Of a DNA stretch of 64,000 nucleotides, positions 28,214 through 37,328 are shown piece after piece. This DNA is from Sediminibacterium sp. FEMGT703S. Lineage in GTDB: Bacteria; Bacteroidota; Bacteroidia; Chitinophagales; Chitinophagaceae. The notes beneath the pieces were generated by a model, which saw nothing but the letters and a program-made list of their open reading frames with translations, had not been told where the DNA came from and did no database searches. The position numbers were made by a program, and so were the translations under genes. The first letter of the stretch is position 1. Each line of letters begins with the position of its first letter. The stretch covers positions 434,001 through 498,000 of the forward strand of contig PGCO01000013.1 in NCBI GenBank assembly GCA_002786355.1. Reading direction: 5' to 3'.

Positions 28214-29245
28214 TTACTTATTTCTAAAAATTTGTATCCCTAATATAAACAATGTACCGGCAATTGCTGGTAAGATTAAGTTAATTAACCAGATTCCTGC
28301 TGCAGCTACCACCATTCCAACCATATTATTACTAACCAATCCAAATAAAATCAAACTGAGTTTACCTCTAATCCCAAGCTCTGCAAATGCAATAGTAGGG
28401 ATAATACTCAGTAGCATTAACAATACACTAATTAATGCAAAAGCATCTAGCCACTGAATAGTAACATTAAAAACCGTTAGCAATAAATAATATTGAACAA
28501 TAAAAATGCCATACCGAATAAAAGATAGCCACAAAAGCTGCCATAAATCTTTCTGTTGAAAGGATTCCAATTTTTCAAAGTAGTATTGATACTTGTTCAC
28601 GAATGGAATTTTTCTAATTAATCCAAAAAGGCTTTTTAATTTAAAATAAGCCAATATAAATACTGATATACCAATAAATACTAAATAATTAAAAGCCGCA
28701 ATCCACTCAATTGGAATCCCTCCAATATTTTGCTGTTCATTTAAGATATCCATTCGCAAATACAACAAAGCAAAAGCACTTACCAAGATAGTAGCAATGA
28801 TTTGAGCCATATTGCCAACAATTGATAAGGCAACACCTTGAATCCTGTTTCCATCACTCAAAAATGCAGCCCTAGCAACAGGCTCTCCCAAACGATTGAC
28901 CGTATTAAATCCTACAGACTGCCCTGCTAATACAGATTTGAATGCAAATAAAAATGAAATTGGCTGAAGCCCTTTTAATTGTATTTGCCATTTCCTGGCT
29001 TCAATTCCCCAATTAAGTAACATCAACAGCACAACCAATATTATCTTTAAAAACTGAGGCCCTAAGAAAGCTTCAGTGATCATTTCCCAAGACTGTTTAA
29101 TATCAGACTGCTGCCGAATTTGTTCATAAATAGACCAAGATAACCAGATGAACAAAATTGGTCCAATTAAATAATTCAGTAACAGTTTAGTACGTTTTGT
29201 CAATCGGTTCTTTTTGTAAAGGTAAGCTTGTAGCTGATTTATCAA
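28214..29245 (-). CDS. Flippase-like / UPF0104 family membrane protein
   Basis: A 343-residue polytopic protein with about eight helices, similar to the lysylphosphatidylglycerol synthase transmembrane region (UPF0104). The segments FNTVNRLGEPVARAAFL and IAFAELGIRGKLSLILFG match conserved positions of the family. It lacks the catalytic aminoacyl-transferase domain, so it is a stand-alone membrane unit, perhaps a lipid flippase. The start at 29245 is TTG; no ATG is available until about residue 56, which would remove the first helix. It is divergent from ruvC with 22 bases between them. Confidence 0.8.
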   Translation of the reverse strand: MINQLQAYLYKKNRLTKRTKLLLNYLIGPILFIWLSWSIYEQIRQQSDIKQSWEMITEAFLGPQFLKIILVVLLMLLNWGIEARKWQIQLKGLQPISFLFAFKSVLAGQSVGFNTVNRLGEPVARAAFLSDGNRIQGVALSIVGNMAQIIATILVSAFALLYLRMDILNEQQNIGGIPIEWIAAFNYLVFIGISVFILAYFKLKSLFGLIRKIPFVNKYQYYFEKLESFQQKDLWQLLWLSFIRYGIFIVQYYLLLTVFNVTIQWLDAFALISVLLMLLSIIPTIAFAELGIRGKLSLILFGLVSNNMVGMVVAAAGIWLINLILPAIAGTLFILGIQIFRNK

Positions 29246-29267
29246 TAATGCCTATTTTCACCTAAGA

Positions 29268-29828
29268 ATGAAATACGACTCAGTTATTTTAGGAATTGAT
29301 CCAGGAACTCAATTATTGGGATATGCTTTATTAGGCATTCGCAAAGGCAAACCTGAGTTGATTACAATGGATACATTAAAGCTTACCAAGGAAAAAGATA
29401 TTTATGCAAGACTTGAAATCATTTATAGAACCATTGCTGGATTAATTGCCCAATACAAGCCCAATAGTTTTGCCATTGAAGCTCCTTTTTTTGGGAAAAA
29501 TGTTCAGAGTATGCTCAAGCTTGGGAGAGCGCAAGGAGTAGCCATTGCAGCTTCTATGCAATCGCAAATTCCTGTAACTGAATATGCCCCTAAAAAAGTA
29601 AAACAATCTATTACAGGGAATGGTAATGCTGACAAAGACCAGGTTTGGAAAATGCTTCAATTAACCTTGAACATCGAAAAAAAGCCAGTCTATTTTGATG
29701 CAACCGATGCCCTTGCAGTAGCACTTTGTCATTTTTATCAAAGCAATAGTCCATTGGCTATTAAAGGCAAAGCTTTAAAAGGCTGGGGCGATTTTATTGC
29801 AAAGAATGAAGGAAGGGTTAGGAAGTAA
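29268..29828 (+). CDS. ruvC: Holliday junction resolvase RuvC
   Basis: A 186-residue crossover junction endonuclease that cuts Holliday junctions after RuvAB branch migration. The four acidic catalytic residues are Asp11 (GIDPGT), Glu71 (AIEAPFF), Asp144 and Asp147 (FDATDALAVALCH). The FGKNVQSMLKLGRAQGVA segment is the family DNA-binding helix. It has a slightly longer basic C-terminus than usual. It converges on the HIT gene with one base between stops. ruvB is elsewhere in the window, and ruvA is not seen. Confidence 0.97.
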   Translation: MKYDSVILGIDPGTQLLGYALLGIRKGKPELITMDTLKLTKEKDIYARLEIIYRTIAGLIAQYKPNSFAIEAPFFGKNVQSMLKLGRAQGVAIAASMQSQIPVTEYAPKKVKQSITGNGNADKDQVWKMLQLTLNIEKKPVYFDATDALAVALCHFYQSNSPLAIKGKALKGWGDFIAKNEGRVRK

Positions 29829-29829
29829 C

Positions 29830-30225
29830 TTACTTGTTGAACTCAGCTAAAATACTTTGCTGAACCGAAAGCAGTTCTTCTTGGCTTAATGATAATTTAC
29901 CTCGAGTAAAATTCAAGTCATCGGCGCTGTTAATGGGAACCAAGTGCATGTGTGCATGCGGCACTTCTAATCCCACCACACTTATACCGCAACGATTACA
30001 AGGAAAGGCTTTTTCTATTGCCTTGGCAATGGGTTTTGCGAACAATAGCATTTGAGCTAAATAGTCTCCAGGCAAATCAAAAAAATGATCAACTTCAACT
30101 TTTGGTATTACTAATACATGACCTTTTACCAAAGGAAAAATGTCTAAGAATGCAAAGAACTGCTCGTTCTCTGCAATCTTATAACAAGGTATTTCTCCAG
30201 CAATGATTTTCGAGAAAATAGTCAT
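29830..30225 (-). CDS. HIT family nucleotide-binding protein
   Basis: A 131-residue histidine-triad protein. The triad HAHMH is at residues 90-94 and is followed by LVPIN. The N-terminal TIFSKIIAGEIPCYKI and the GHVLVIPK segment are typical of the Hint branch. Such proteins hydrolyse adenosine phosphoramidates or related nucleotides in the cytoplasm. It starts nine bases after greA ends, so the two are likely cotranscribed. Confidence 0.94.
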   Translation of the reverse strand: MTIFSKIIAGEIPCYKIAENEQFFAFLDIFPLVKGHVLVIPKVEVDHFFDLPGDYLAQMLLFAKPIAKAIEKAFPCNRCGISVVGLEVPHAHMHLVPINSADDLNFTRGKLSLSQEELLSVQQSILAEFNK

Positions 30226-30234
30226 GGGAAATGA

Positions 30235-30711
30235 TTAAACGGTGATTTCTTCCACCCTGAATTTAATGATGCCATTGGGCGCTTGCACTTCAGCCACTTC
30301 ACCTCTTACTTTGCCCAACAAGCCCTTTCCAATGGGTGATGATGCAGAAATTTTACCCAACTTTAAGTCGGCTTCTTTTTCACCAACGATTTGATAGGTA
30401 ACTACTTTCTTAGTGGCCATATTAGTAATAGTTACCTTTGTCAAAATGGTCACTTTACTGGTATCAATTGTACTGGTATCTACAATTTTTGCATTGGCAA
30501 TAGCCCCTTCCAATTGTTTAATTTTTGCTTCAAGCATGCCTTGTGCCTCTTTTGCAGCATCGTATTCAGCATTCTCTTTTAAATCACCTTTCTCTCTTGC
30601 CTCAGCAATTGCTTTAGAAGCAGCAGGACGGTCAACAGATTTCATTTTCTGCAATTCCTCGCGCATCTTATCGAAAGTCTCTTTCGTAACATACATATTG
30701 GTTTCACTCAT
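30235..30711 (-). CDS. greA: Transcription elongation factor GreA
   Basis: A 158-residue protein from the chosen start MSETNMYVTKETF. The longer reading from 30753 begins with GTG and adds 14 hydrophobic residues foreign to the family. The N-terminal coiled coil (about 8-80) has GDLKENAEYDAAKEAQ, the tip motif whose acidic residues enter the RNA polymerase secondary channel and stimulate transcript cleavage. The C-terminal FKBP-like domain has ISASSPIGKGLLGK. A perfect -7 element is 67 bases upstream. The HIT gene follows closely. Confidence 0.97.
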   Translation of the reverse strand: MSETNMYVTKETFDKMREELQKMKSVDRPAASKAIAEAREKGDLKENAEYDAAKEAQGMLEAKIKQLEGAIANAKIVDTSTIDTSKVTILTKVTITNMATKKVVTYQIVGEKEADLKLGKISASSPIGKGLLGKVRGEVAEVQAPNGIIKFRVEEITV

Positions 30712-30778
30712 AGTACCCGGCTTTAAGATTGGTAAAAAAAAATACAACGCCACATTTGACTGCGACGTTGCATAAATA

Positions 30779-30786
30779 CAAAGGTA
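30779..30786 (-). promoter_or_regulatory. -7 element TACCTTTG for greA
   Basis: A perfect TAnnTTTG match on the minus strand, 67 bases before the greA ATG at 30711. The transcript would carry a leader of about 60 bases. Confidence 0.55.
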
Positions 30787-30828
30787 GGGAATTTAGTCTT
30801 CCCCATACTGAAGCCATTTTAAAAAATA

Positions 30829-30859
30829 TTTGTTGATTTCAAAAACAGTGATATATTTA
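30829..30859 (+). promoter_or_regulatory. Promoter of the YtrA-type operon
   Basis: A -33 TTTG at 30829-30832 and a -7 TATATTTA (seven of eight consensus positions) at 30852-30859 are separated by 19 bases, the expected Bacteroidota spacing. The candidate operator begins two bases downstream, over the likely transcription start. Confidence 0.65.
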
Positions 30860-30860
30860 C

Positions 30861-30884
30861 AGTGTACTACAACACTAATACACT
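30861..30884. promoter_or_regulatory. YtrA-type operator, AGTGTACTA-N6-TAATACACT
   Basis: A 24-base inverted repeat with nine-base half-sites that differ at one position. The outer AGTGTA...TACACT matches the inverted repeat known for Bacillus subtilis YtrA, although the inner spacing is 12 here and 13 there as I recall. It lies between the -7 element and the ABC ATPase start, so binding of the GntR protein from the same operon would block transcription. Autoregulation is inferred. Confidence 0.75.
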
Positions 30885-30888
30885 AAGT

Positions 30889-31722
30889 ATGATTCAATTT
30901 AACGACGTTTCTTTTGGGTACACCAAAAAGAAACCTATCTACGCAAACATTCAACTTGAATTGACAGCGGGAAGTGTTTATGGGCTTTTGGGCAAAAACG
31001 GGGCTGGAAAATCAACCTTATTAAAACTGATGGCCGGTTTAATTTATCCGCAAAAAGGCCATTTAAATGTCTTTGATGCAAACCCATCTAAACGAGACCC
31101 TTCTTTTTTGAACCATGTATTCTTTATTCCAGAAGAAATTGATACCCCCAATATTGATGTGTTGGAATTTTCAGCACAGTTAATGCCATTTTATCCAAAA
31201 TTCAATCAAGAACAATTTTTGGTTTATCTGAAAGAATTCGACATCCCCTTGACCAAAATGAACAATATGAGTTTTGGTCAAAAAAAGAAAGTTTGGATTG
31301 CATTGGGTATGGCTTCCAATGCTTCCCTAATTATTCTGGATGAGCCAACCAATGGGCTTGATATTCCTTCAAAAAGAAAATTAAGAAAATTGATTGCTTC
31401 TGTAATAAACGAAGACAAATGCATCATCATTAGTACACATCAAATAAAGGACGTTGACAGCTTAATTGATAAAGTCATTTTGGTAGATGAAGGAGAAATT
31501 ATTGCCAATACAGATATAGAGACCATTACCGAAAAACTATTGTTTGAAGTATCGAACGAATTATCGCAAAATGAAACAATTCTATATCATGAAAGCAGTT
31601 TAGTTGGGCACTTCATTGTGAAGAAAAGAACCACTGAGGCAGTTACTACTAAATTGGATTTAGAATTATTTTTCAATGCCTGTATCAACAATAAAATAGA
31701 AATAAAAGCACTTTTCAATTAA
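30889..31722 (+). CDS. ABC transporter ATP-binding protein of a YtrA-type operon
   Basis: A 277-residue ATPase from the chosen start MIQFNDVSFGY. The reading from 30862 starts inside the operator and was rejected. Walker A GKNGAGKST is at residues 35-43, a degenerate signature reads MSFGQKKKV, and Walker B LIILDEPTNGLD is complete with the switch His in STHQ. The last roughly 60 residues are a variable tail. It pairs with the membrane protein that starts six bases later and is probably the motor of an exporter or membrane-stress system repressed by the GntR protein. Substrate is unknown. Confidence 0.92.
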   Translation: MIQFNDVSFGYTKKKPIYANIQLELTAGSVYGLLGKNGAGKSTLLKLMAGLIYPQKGHLNVFDANPSKRDPSFLNHVFFIPEEIDTPNIDVLEFSAQLMPFYPKFNQEQFLVYLKEFDIPLTKMNNMSFGQKKKVWIALGMASNASLIILDEPTNGLDIPSKRKLRKLIASVINEDKCIIISTHQIKDVDSLIDKVILVDEGEIIANTDIETITEKLLFEVSNELSQNETILYHESSLVGHFIVKKRTTEAVTTKLDLELFFNACINNKIEIKALFN

Positions 31723-31728
31723 TTCAAT

Positions 31729-32559
31729 ATGCAGAATCATTTCAATCTTAAAAGAGCAATTCTTCTATCGAGTAAGCATTTAAAAGAAAGCGGCAAAAGC
31801 TATTTGTTGATGCTTATAGCCGGCCTAGGAATTATCTTCTTGGCTTATGGCATATTGCTTATTTCAAGTTTACACAGCATGTTCCCTTCTGGTGACAGAA
31901 AAATGCTTTTTGTATCAGGTCTATTATTAGGAGGTACCATTTTTGCAGCTAGCTTTTATGGCTTCTTTAAATCTGAAGCAAAAAGTATTCAATTTCTACT
32001 TTTACCAGCTACTACTGGGGAGAAACTATTGAACTCTTTTGTGTTAACTCAGTTCATTTACTTGCTCATATACTTGATAGGATTTATTAGCATAGATTTT
32101 TTGATGTGTTCTATATATAATGAATTTGTTTCGATTCCTGAATGGATTATGGCAAAGGAAAAACACTATTATAAAGCAGACTCAATACTAAATTCTGAAA
32201 TAAAGAACATTTTTAGCGACTTGATTATTTGGTATTTTATTGGCACTTCAATTGCACATTTTGGCTCTATAAGCTTTATTCAAAATGCATACGTAAAAAC
32301 AGCCATCATTTTTGTGATTGTGTTTATTGGCATTCTATTTGCCAATAACGAATTGCTGAAACTAATTATCCCCGAAGAGGTAATGGCTCATGGCAAATAT
32401 TTTCCAGATTCATTTAGATTAGGCCCGGCTAAACAACCAACTGGCGTAGTCTCTTTGCCAGAACATTGGTTTAATTTTATCGCTTGGTTTTTACCAATAT
32501 TTATTTATCTCAGTTTTTGGACAATGAGCTATTTTAAACTAAAAGAGAAGCAGATTTAA
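31729..32559 (+). CDS. ABC-2-like membrane protein of the YtrA-type operon
   Basis: A 276-residue integral membrane protein with about six helices: near residues 22-45, 60-83, 102-122, 164-182, 186-205 and 246-266. A soluble loop follows the third helix. No strict ABC-2 motif is visible, but its place directly after an ABC ATPase and before a GntR gene marks it as the permease of this small system. A FLLLPATTGEKLLNSFVL segment after helix 2 is shared by Bacteroidota proteins of this kind, as far as I recall. Confidence 0.78.
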   Translation: MQNHFNLKRAILLSSKHLKESGKSYLLMLIAGLGIIFLAYGILLISSLHSMFPSGDRKMLFVSGLLLGGTIFAASFYGFFKSEAKSIQFLLLPATTGEKLLNSFVLTQFIYLLIYLIGFISIDFLMCSIYNEFVSIPEWIMAKEKHYYKADSILNSEIKNIFSDLIIWYFIGTSIAHFGSISFIQNAYVKTAIIFVIVFIGILFANNELLKLIIPEEVMAHGKYFPDSFRLGPAKQPTGVVSLPEHWFNFIAWFLPIFIYLSFWTMSYFKLKEKQI

Positions 32560-32573
32560 ACCAATCATCCCAT

Positions 32574-32963
32574 ATGAATTTTAATTCCAATAAAGCGATA
32601 TACATACAAATTGCGGATCTGATTTGTGAAAAGATTCTGATTGGTGTCTTTAAAGCAGATGAAAGAATTCCGTCGGTTAGAGAACTTGCTGTTGATTTGG
32701 AAGTTAATCCGAATACAGTGATGCGAACCTATGAATTATTACAAGACCTTGACATTATTTCAAACAAAAGAGGTGTTGGTTTTTTCGTAAACAATAACGG
32801 CATACAAAATGCAAATGCGTTTTTTAAAAAAGCATTTTTAGAACAAGAATTACCCAACTTATTTAAGAACATGACCATTTTAAATATTGATTTGAAAGAA
32901 ATAGAAAAGCTTTATCAACAATATTGTTTGAACAGCATAAATCATCCACATGAAAAAAAGTAA
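32574..32963 (+). CDS. GntR-family regulator, YtrA subfamily
   Basis: A 129-residue regulator with an N-terminal GntR winged helix (about 6-75): IYIQIADLICEKILIG, ERIPSVRELAVDLEVNPNTV and GVGFFV. The C-terminal part is only about 50 residues, mostly helical, and too short for a FadR or HutC ligand domain. This fits the YtrA subfamily, which dimerises through a short tail and controls ABC operons. It starts 14 bases after the permease gene and overlaps the next gene by 14 bases. The inverted repeat at 30861-30884 is its likely target. Confidence 0.92.
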   Translation: MNFNSNKAIYIQIADLICEKILIGVFKADERIPSVRELAVDLEVNPNTVMRTYELLQDLDIISNKRGVGFFVNNNGIQNANAFFKKAFLEQELPNLFKNMTILNIDLKEIEKLYQQYCLNSINHPHEKK

Positions 32964-33627
32964 TATCCTGCTCATCATAACAGGGGCAACCATCATCGTT
33001 TGCTTAGTTGCAATTAATTTGAAACTTTTTGCAGAATATAAAAATGGGAATATTCAATCCGTTGTTAAAAAAAACAGTGTTTCTACATTTCATCATATTA
33101 AAGAAATCAATAGTTTAAAATATGCTGAATATCCCTATAAACCAATGGTTAATATTATTCAACATAAAGATTCTAACTATATTGCCTATAATTTTTATGA
33201 TACACTTGGCTTTGACTATTTTATAAAGAACGACACCCTTTATTTAAAGGCGGATTCAACCATGAGGGACAATGTACCTGTAATCAATATCCATTGTAAG
33301 AACTTAAAATCACTCAGCAGCGTTGATTCAAATTTTGAACTGTATCAATTTAAATCAGATAGTTTACAACTAGTTGCCAATGCTTACTCTAGTATTAACT
33401 GTGTAGAATTGAAGTGCAATTATGTAAACCTACACATTCAAAACAACTCAACTATATCACTATCAGCTAAAGACTACATCAACAAAGCAGATATACAATT
33501 AATGAACAAAGGATTGCTCGTGTTATCGGATGTTAGGTTCAATGTGCAAAATATCAGTATGGACTCAAGTGCTGCTTTAAAAGTGACTGGCAAAGCGTTG
33601 AAGACTTTGAATAAAGTTCAGTTTTAA
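32950..33627 (+). CDS. Membrane-anchored beta-rich protein of the YtrA-type operon
   Basis: A 225-residue protein with one N-terminal helix (about residues 5-28) and an exported domain. Its second half has repeating short strands ([43 protein letters not shown]) that suggest a beta-helix of the DUF2807 adhesin-like type, though the match is not strong. Its start overlaps the GntR gene by 14 bases, so it belongs to the same operon. It may be a sensor or accessory of the ABC system; I cannot assign a function. Its last four bases overlap the convergent dehydrogenase gene. Confidence 0.68.
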   Translation: MKKSNILLIITGATIIVCLVAINLKLFAEYKNGNIQSVVKKNSVSTFHHIKEINSLKYAEYPYKPMVNIIQHKDSNYIAYNFYDTLGFDYFIKNDTLYLKADSTMRDNVPVINIHCKNLKSLSSVDSNFELYQFKSDSLQLVANAYSSINCVELKCNYVNLHIQNNSTISLSAKDYINKADIQLMNKGLLVLSDVRFNVQNISMDSSAALKVTGKALKTLNKVQF

Positions 33628-34553
33628 ATACTAGATAGATGGAGTTTTTCCAAAACCACTTCAGCCATTTTTAAATAGGCTTCATGACTATATCCAGCTA
33701 TATGTGGAGTAATTACCACATTGGGCATAGCTGTCAAGCTAAGCAATTCTGCCTGTTCTTGTTCATTGTAGTTGCGTAGTTGTTCATTTTCTAATACATC
33801 TAAGCCTGCTGCCCTTATTTTTTTTGATTCTATTGCGGTAATTAGGGCTGTTGTATTGGTGACTTTACCTCTACAGGTAGATATAAAATAGGGTTGACGC
33901 TGCAGACGATTAAAAAAATCATTCCCAGCAAAATGTTTGGTTTCAGCAGTTAGGGGGAGATGAAGGCTGATCACTTCAGCTTCTGCCGCTAGCGCTTCAA
34001 TAGTTGATTCTTCTATATATCCTTGGCCAAATCCGGTTTTATATTTATCAACTGCAAGGACTCTTACATTAAAGGGTTGCAACAAACGAGCAAAAGCAGA
34101 CCCTGTATTTCCATAGCCAATGATGCCAACGGTTTTACCGGACAGTTCATCTGCACGGTTTTCATCACGCAACCATAAACCCTGTTTAATTTCGGCGTAA
34201 CTGCTGCTGATCCTATTCATGAGATTCAGCAATAAACCCAATGTATGTTCGGCTACCGCATTACGATTACCCTCAGGGCTGCTTTCACATTGAATCCCCT
34301 TGCTTTCTGCATAAGCAACATCAATCAATTCCATACCACTACCCAGCCTTCCAATCCATTTTAAGTTGGGAGCTGCATCAATTATTTCGCGATCTATTTT
34401 TAATCGAGTGGTTACAATCAACCCAACTGCATCTGTAATTAAATATTTTAACTCTTCGCAAGTAATTGCAGGTTGATAAATAACATTAAACTGTTTTGCC
34501 TTTAAGGTATCAACTAAATATGGATGAACTTTTGCAGTAACAATTACTTTCAT
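33624..34553 (-). CDS. D-isomer-specific 2-hydroxyacid dehydrogenase (phosphoglycerate dehydrogenase-like)
   Basis: A 309-residue NAD-dependent dehydrogenase from the chosen start [14 protein letters not shown]. The longer ORF to 34658 overlaps rsmA coding sequence and was rejected. The Rossmann motif [11 protein letters not shown] is present, with the catalytic Arg in STCRGKVTN, the Glu in LDVLENE and the His in TPHIAGYS. It lacks a C-terminal ACT domain. It could be the SerA-type 3-phosphoglycerate dehydrogenase of serine synthesis or another 2-hydroxyacid dehydrogenase. serC is not adjacent. It starts ten bases after the rsmA stop, so the two genes are cotranscribed. Confidence 0.88.
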   Translation of the reverse strand: MKVIVTAKVHPYLVDTLKAKQFNVIYQPAITCEELKYLITDAVGLIVTTRLKIDREIIDAAPNLKWIGRLGSGMELIDVAYAESKGIQCESSPEGNRNAVAEHTLGLLLNLMNRISSSYAEIKQGLWLRDENRADELSGKTVGIIGYGNTGSAFARLLQPFNVRVLAVDKYKTGFGQGYIEESTIEALAAEAEVISLHLPLTAETKHFAGNDFFNRLQRQPYFISTCRGKVTNTTALITAIESKKIRAAGLDVLENEQLRNYNEQEQAELLSLTAMPNVVITPHIAGYSHEAYLKMAEVVLEKLHLSSI

Positions 34554-34563
34554 ATTAATTCCT

Positions 34564-35319
34564 TTATCCCATTTTAAAAGTAAGGGCGGCAAACTCTTCC
34601 ACCGTAAGCTGTTCAGCCCTTTTTGTAAATATTTCTTCTTGCAAAACAGCTGCATCAAAAAATGGTTTCATTGGATTACGCAACATTTTTCTTCGTTGCC
34701 CAAATGCTGCTTTTACTAAAGTAAAAAATGCTTTTTCTGACCTTACCGCAACAGGCGTTTCTTTTCGTGTTAATCGAATTACTCCACTCATCACTTTAGG
34801 GGGTGGATTAAAACTTTCAGGAGGCACATCAAATAAATATTCTACTTCGTAAAATGCTTGAACCAATACACTTAATATACCATACACTTTGGTATGGGGC
34901 TTCGATACAATTCTTTCCGCTACTTCTTTTTGAAACATCCCAATCATTACGGGTATCTGTTCTTTCCATTCAAGTACCCTAAATACAATTTGCGTAGAAA
35001 TATTATAAGGGAAATTGCCCACCAATGTAAACTGGTTTTCGAATGGTACGGGAATATCTAAAATGCTACCCTCAATAATCGCATCTGCTAAAACAGGATA
35101 TTGTACTTTTAAGTAAGTTACTTTTTCCCTATCCAGCTCTACTGCTTTAAATTGTTTGATGGGAAGTTTTAACAAATGCTTGGTTAAAGCACCAGCACCT
35201 GGCCCTACTTCTAGTACTTGTGTTAAATCGGCTTCTTGCACAGCAGTAACAATTTGCTTGCAGATGGCTTCATTAGTTAGGAAATGCTGACCCAGCGACT
35301 TTTTGAGCGTATATTGCAT
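34564..35319 (-). CDS. rsmA: 16S rRNA dimethyladenosine transferase RsmA (KsgA)
   Basis: A 251-residue SAM-dependent enzyme that dimethylates two adjacent adenosines near the 3' end of 16S rRNA during small-subunit maturation. It has the N-terminal [11 protein letters not shown] motif, the SAM-binding [10 protein letters not shown], and NFPYNIS, the family N-L/F-P-Y catalytic motif. Length is a little short but complete. A perfect -7 element five bases before the ATG suggests a leaderless mRNA. It is divergent from pdxA. Confidence 0.97.
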   Translation of the reverse strand: MQYTLKKSLGQHFLTNEAICKQIVTAVQEADLTQVLEVGPGAGALTKHLLKLPIKQFKAVELDREKVTYLKVQYPVLADAIIEGSILDIPVPFENQFTLVGNFPYNISTQIVFRVLEWKEQIPVMIGMFQKEVAERIVSKPHTKVYGILSVLVQAFYEVEYLFDVPPESFNPPPKVMSGVIRLTRKETPVAVRSEKAFFTLVKAAFGQRRKMLRNPMKPFFDAAVLQEEIFTKRAEQLTVEEFAALTFKMG

Positions 35320-35324
35320 GACTG

Positions 35325-35332
35325 CAAAAGTA
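35325..35332 (-). promoter_or_regulatory. -7 element TACTTTTG for rsmA
   Basis: A perfect TAnnTTTG match on the minus strand. Five bases separate it from the rsmA start codon at 35319, so the transcript should start at or inside the ATG. Confidence 0.65.
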
Positions 35333-35359
35333 GTATTTTAGCACCCTAAATAATGGCTC

Positions 35360-36454
35360 ATGAGTAATGAAATGCAAAAACCCGTAATTGGCTTTACCTG
35401 CGGAGATTTAAATGGTATAGGGCTTGAATTGATTATTAAGACTTTTATAGACCAAAGAATACTCGATTTCTGCATTCCTATTGTGTTTGCAAGCAATAAA
35501 AGCATGAATTTCTATAGAAAAGGAATACCGGATGCTAATTTCAATTGCACCAATATCAATAATTTCAGCAGAATCAACCCCAAGCAAGTAAATATTTTTA
35601 ACGTATGGGAAGAAGATGTAGTGATTACCCCTGGCGAGCTAAATGAAATAGGTGGTCAATATGCATTGAAGTCTTTAGAAGAAGCTACAAAAGCATTAAA
35701 AGAAGGGCATATTCATGGATTGGTGACCGCCCCTATTCATAAGAAGAATATTCAATCAGAAAGTTTTCAATACAGCGGTCATACCCCTTATTTCAAAGCA
35801 TTCTTTGGGGTGAACGATGTGGTCATGTTGATGGTTGCCGAAAATATGCGGGTGGGTTTGGTAACAGAACATGTAACGGTTGAAGATGTAGCCAAACATA
35901 TCACTAAAGAAAATATCCTTAGCAAATTGCAGATCATCCATCAGTCTTTGAAAAAAGACTTTGGCGTAGACAAGCCCAAAATTGCAGTGCTTGCGCTCAA
36001 CCCACATGCAGGCGATGATGGCTTAATTGGAAAAGAGGAAATGGAAATCATTAAACCTGCCATACAAGAAGCAAAGAATAAATTGTTGGTATTTGGCCCC
36101 TACCCAGCGGATGCTTTTTTTGCTAGAGGTATGCATGAAAAATTTGATGCAGTGTTGGCCATGTATCACGACCAAGGACTAATTCCTTTTAAATCACTGG
36201 CTTTTGGTGAAGGAGTTAATTATACTGCAGGTTTACCTGTTGTAAGAACCAGCCCCGATCATGGAACTGCATTTGATATTGCGGGAAAAGGAAAGGCAGA
36301 CCATGCTTCCTTTATTGCTGCTACTTTTGAATGCATCGATATCCTTAACAGAAGGATGGGTTATGCAGACAGAAATAGAAATCCGCTAAGAAAAATTAGC
36401 GCTAGAATGTTGGCCAATGCCGTAGATGAAAGAATTGAAGAAAACGAAGGATAA
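35360..36454 (+). CDS. pdxA: 4-hydroxythreonine-4-phosphate dehydrogenase PdxA
   Basis: A 364-residue enzyme of vitamin B6 synthesis that oxidises 4-phosphohydroxy-L-threonine. The metal-binding histidines are in SGHTPYF, MYHDQGLIPFK and TSPDHGTAFDIAGKG. The N-terminal FTCGDLNGIGLELI matches the family GDPAGIGPE region with Bacteroidota-type changes. Length is a little above the E. coli enzyme. The rsmA-pdxA neighbourhood is common across bacteria, here as divergent genes. The aldose-epimerase-like gene follows after four bases. Confidence 0.96.
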   Translation: MSNEMQKPVIGFTCGDLNGIGLELIIKTFIDQRILDFCIPIVFASNKSMNFYRKGIPDANFNCTNINNFSRINPKQVNIFNVWEEDVVITPGELNEIGGQYALKSLEEATKALKEGHIHGLVTAPIHKKNIQSESFQYSGHTPYFKAFFGVNDVVMLMVAENMRVGLVTEHVTVEDVAKHITKENILSKLQIIHQSLKKDFGVDKPKIAVLALNPHAGDDGLIGKEEMEIIKPAIQEAKNKLLVFGPYPADAFFARGMHEKFDAVLAMYHDQGLIPFKSLAFGEGVNYTAGLPVVRTSPDHGTAFDIAGKGKADHASFIAATFECIDILNRRMGYADRNRNPLRKISARMLANAVDERIEENEG

Positions 36455-36458
36455 TACC

Positions 36459-37328
36459 ATGATTTATATAGAGAATAATCAACTAAAAATTGCCATTTCA
36501 GAAAAGGGTGCAGAGCTTCAAGAAATATTTAGCAAAGAAACACAGCTAGATTATTTATGGAGTGGTGATGCTACATTTTGGGGGAAGAAAAGTCCTGTAC
36601 TATTCCCCATTGTAGGCACTTTAAAAAACAACCAGTTTACCCATAACGGCGAAAGTTATCAGCTAAGTAGGCATGGTTTTGCAAGAGATAAATCATTCAA
36701 ACTTACAGAGTCGAGCAGCAATCGTGTTTGCTTAACTTTAGACGCAGATGCAGAAACTTTGACGCAATATCCTTTTCTATTTAGATTAAATATTGTTTAC
36801 GAAATAATTAAAAACAAACTTAGCTGCACTTATCAAATTACCAATATTGATGTGAAGCCACTACATTTTTCAGTAGGTGCTCATCCAGCATTTAAAGTGC
36901 CTTTAGAAGAAGCATATCAATTCAATGATTATTATCTTGAATTCAACCAATCAGAATCCGCTAGTAAATGGCCTATCACTGCTGAAGGTCTTATTGATGA
37001 AAACCCGGTGCCATTTTTTCATAGCAACAATAGGATTAATTTAAGCAAGGAATTATTTTATGGCGACGCCTTAGTATTTAAGCAATTGGAATCTTCTTTT
37101 ATTCGTTTATGCAACGATCAATCTAAACATGGATTTACCTTTTCATGGACCGAATTTCCTTTCATGGGCATTTGGAGTGCAAAAGACGCCCCCTTTGTTT
37201 GTCTTGAGCCTTGGTGTGGTATAGCTGATTCTGTGAATGCAACAGGTGAGCTTAGAGAAAAAGAGGGTATGATCCTATTAACCCCAGGACAAAGCACCGA
37301 TAGGACCTGGACTATTGAATTATACTAA
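36459..37328 (+). CDS. Aldose 1-epimerase family protein (LacX-like)
   Basis: A 289-residue galactose mutarotase-like protein from the chosen start MIYIENNQLKI. The ORF start at 36426 lies inside pdxA and was rejected. Typical segments are FPIVGTLKNN, RHGFARD, SVGAHPAFKVP and CLEPWCGIAD, which place it in the LacX-like branch of aldose 1-epimerases. The conserved active-site histidines (RHGF, GAHP) and a Glu near the end (CLEPW) are present. It would act on a hexose or phosphosugar in the cytoplasm. It is four bases downstream of pdxA and abuts the convergent LolA-like gene. Confidence 0.9.
   Translation: MIYIENNQLKIAISEKGAELQEIFSKETQLDYLWSGDATFWGKKSPVLFPIVGTLKNNQFTHNGESYQLSRHGFARDKSFKLTESSSNRVCLTLDADAETLTQYPFLFRLNIVYEIIKNKLSCTYQITNIDVKPLHFSVGAHPAFKVPLEEAYQFNDYYLEFNQSESASKWPITAEGLIDENPVPFFHSNNRINLSKELFYGDALVFKQLESSFIRLCNDQSKHGFTFSWTEFPFMGIWSAKDAPFVCLEPWCGIADSVNATGELREKEGMILLTPGQSTDRTWTIELY

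Noticed and set aside
34554..34658. A longer N-terminus for the 2-hydroxyacid dehydrogenase
   Set aside because: The additional residues are the rsmA coding sequence read in another frame and the family start aligns with MKVIV.
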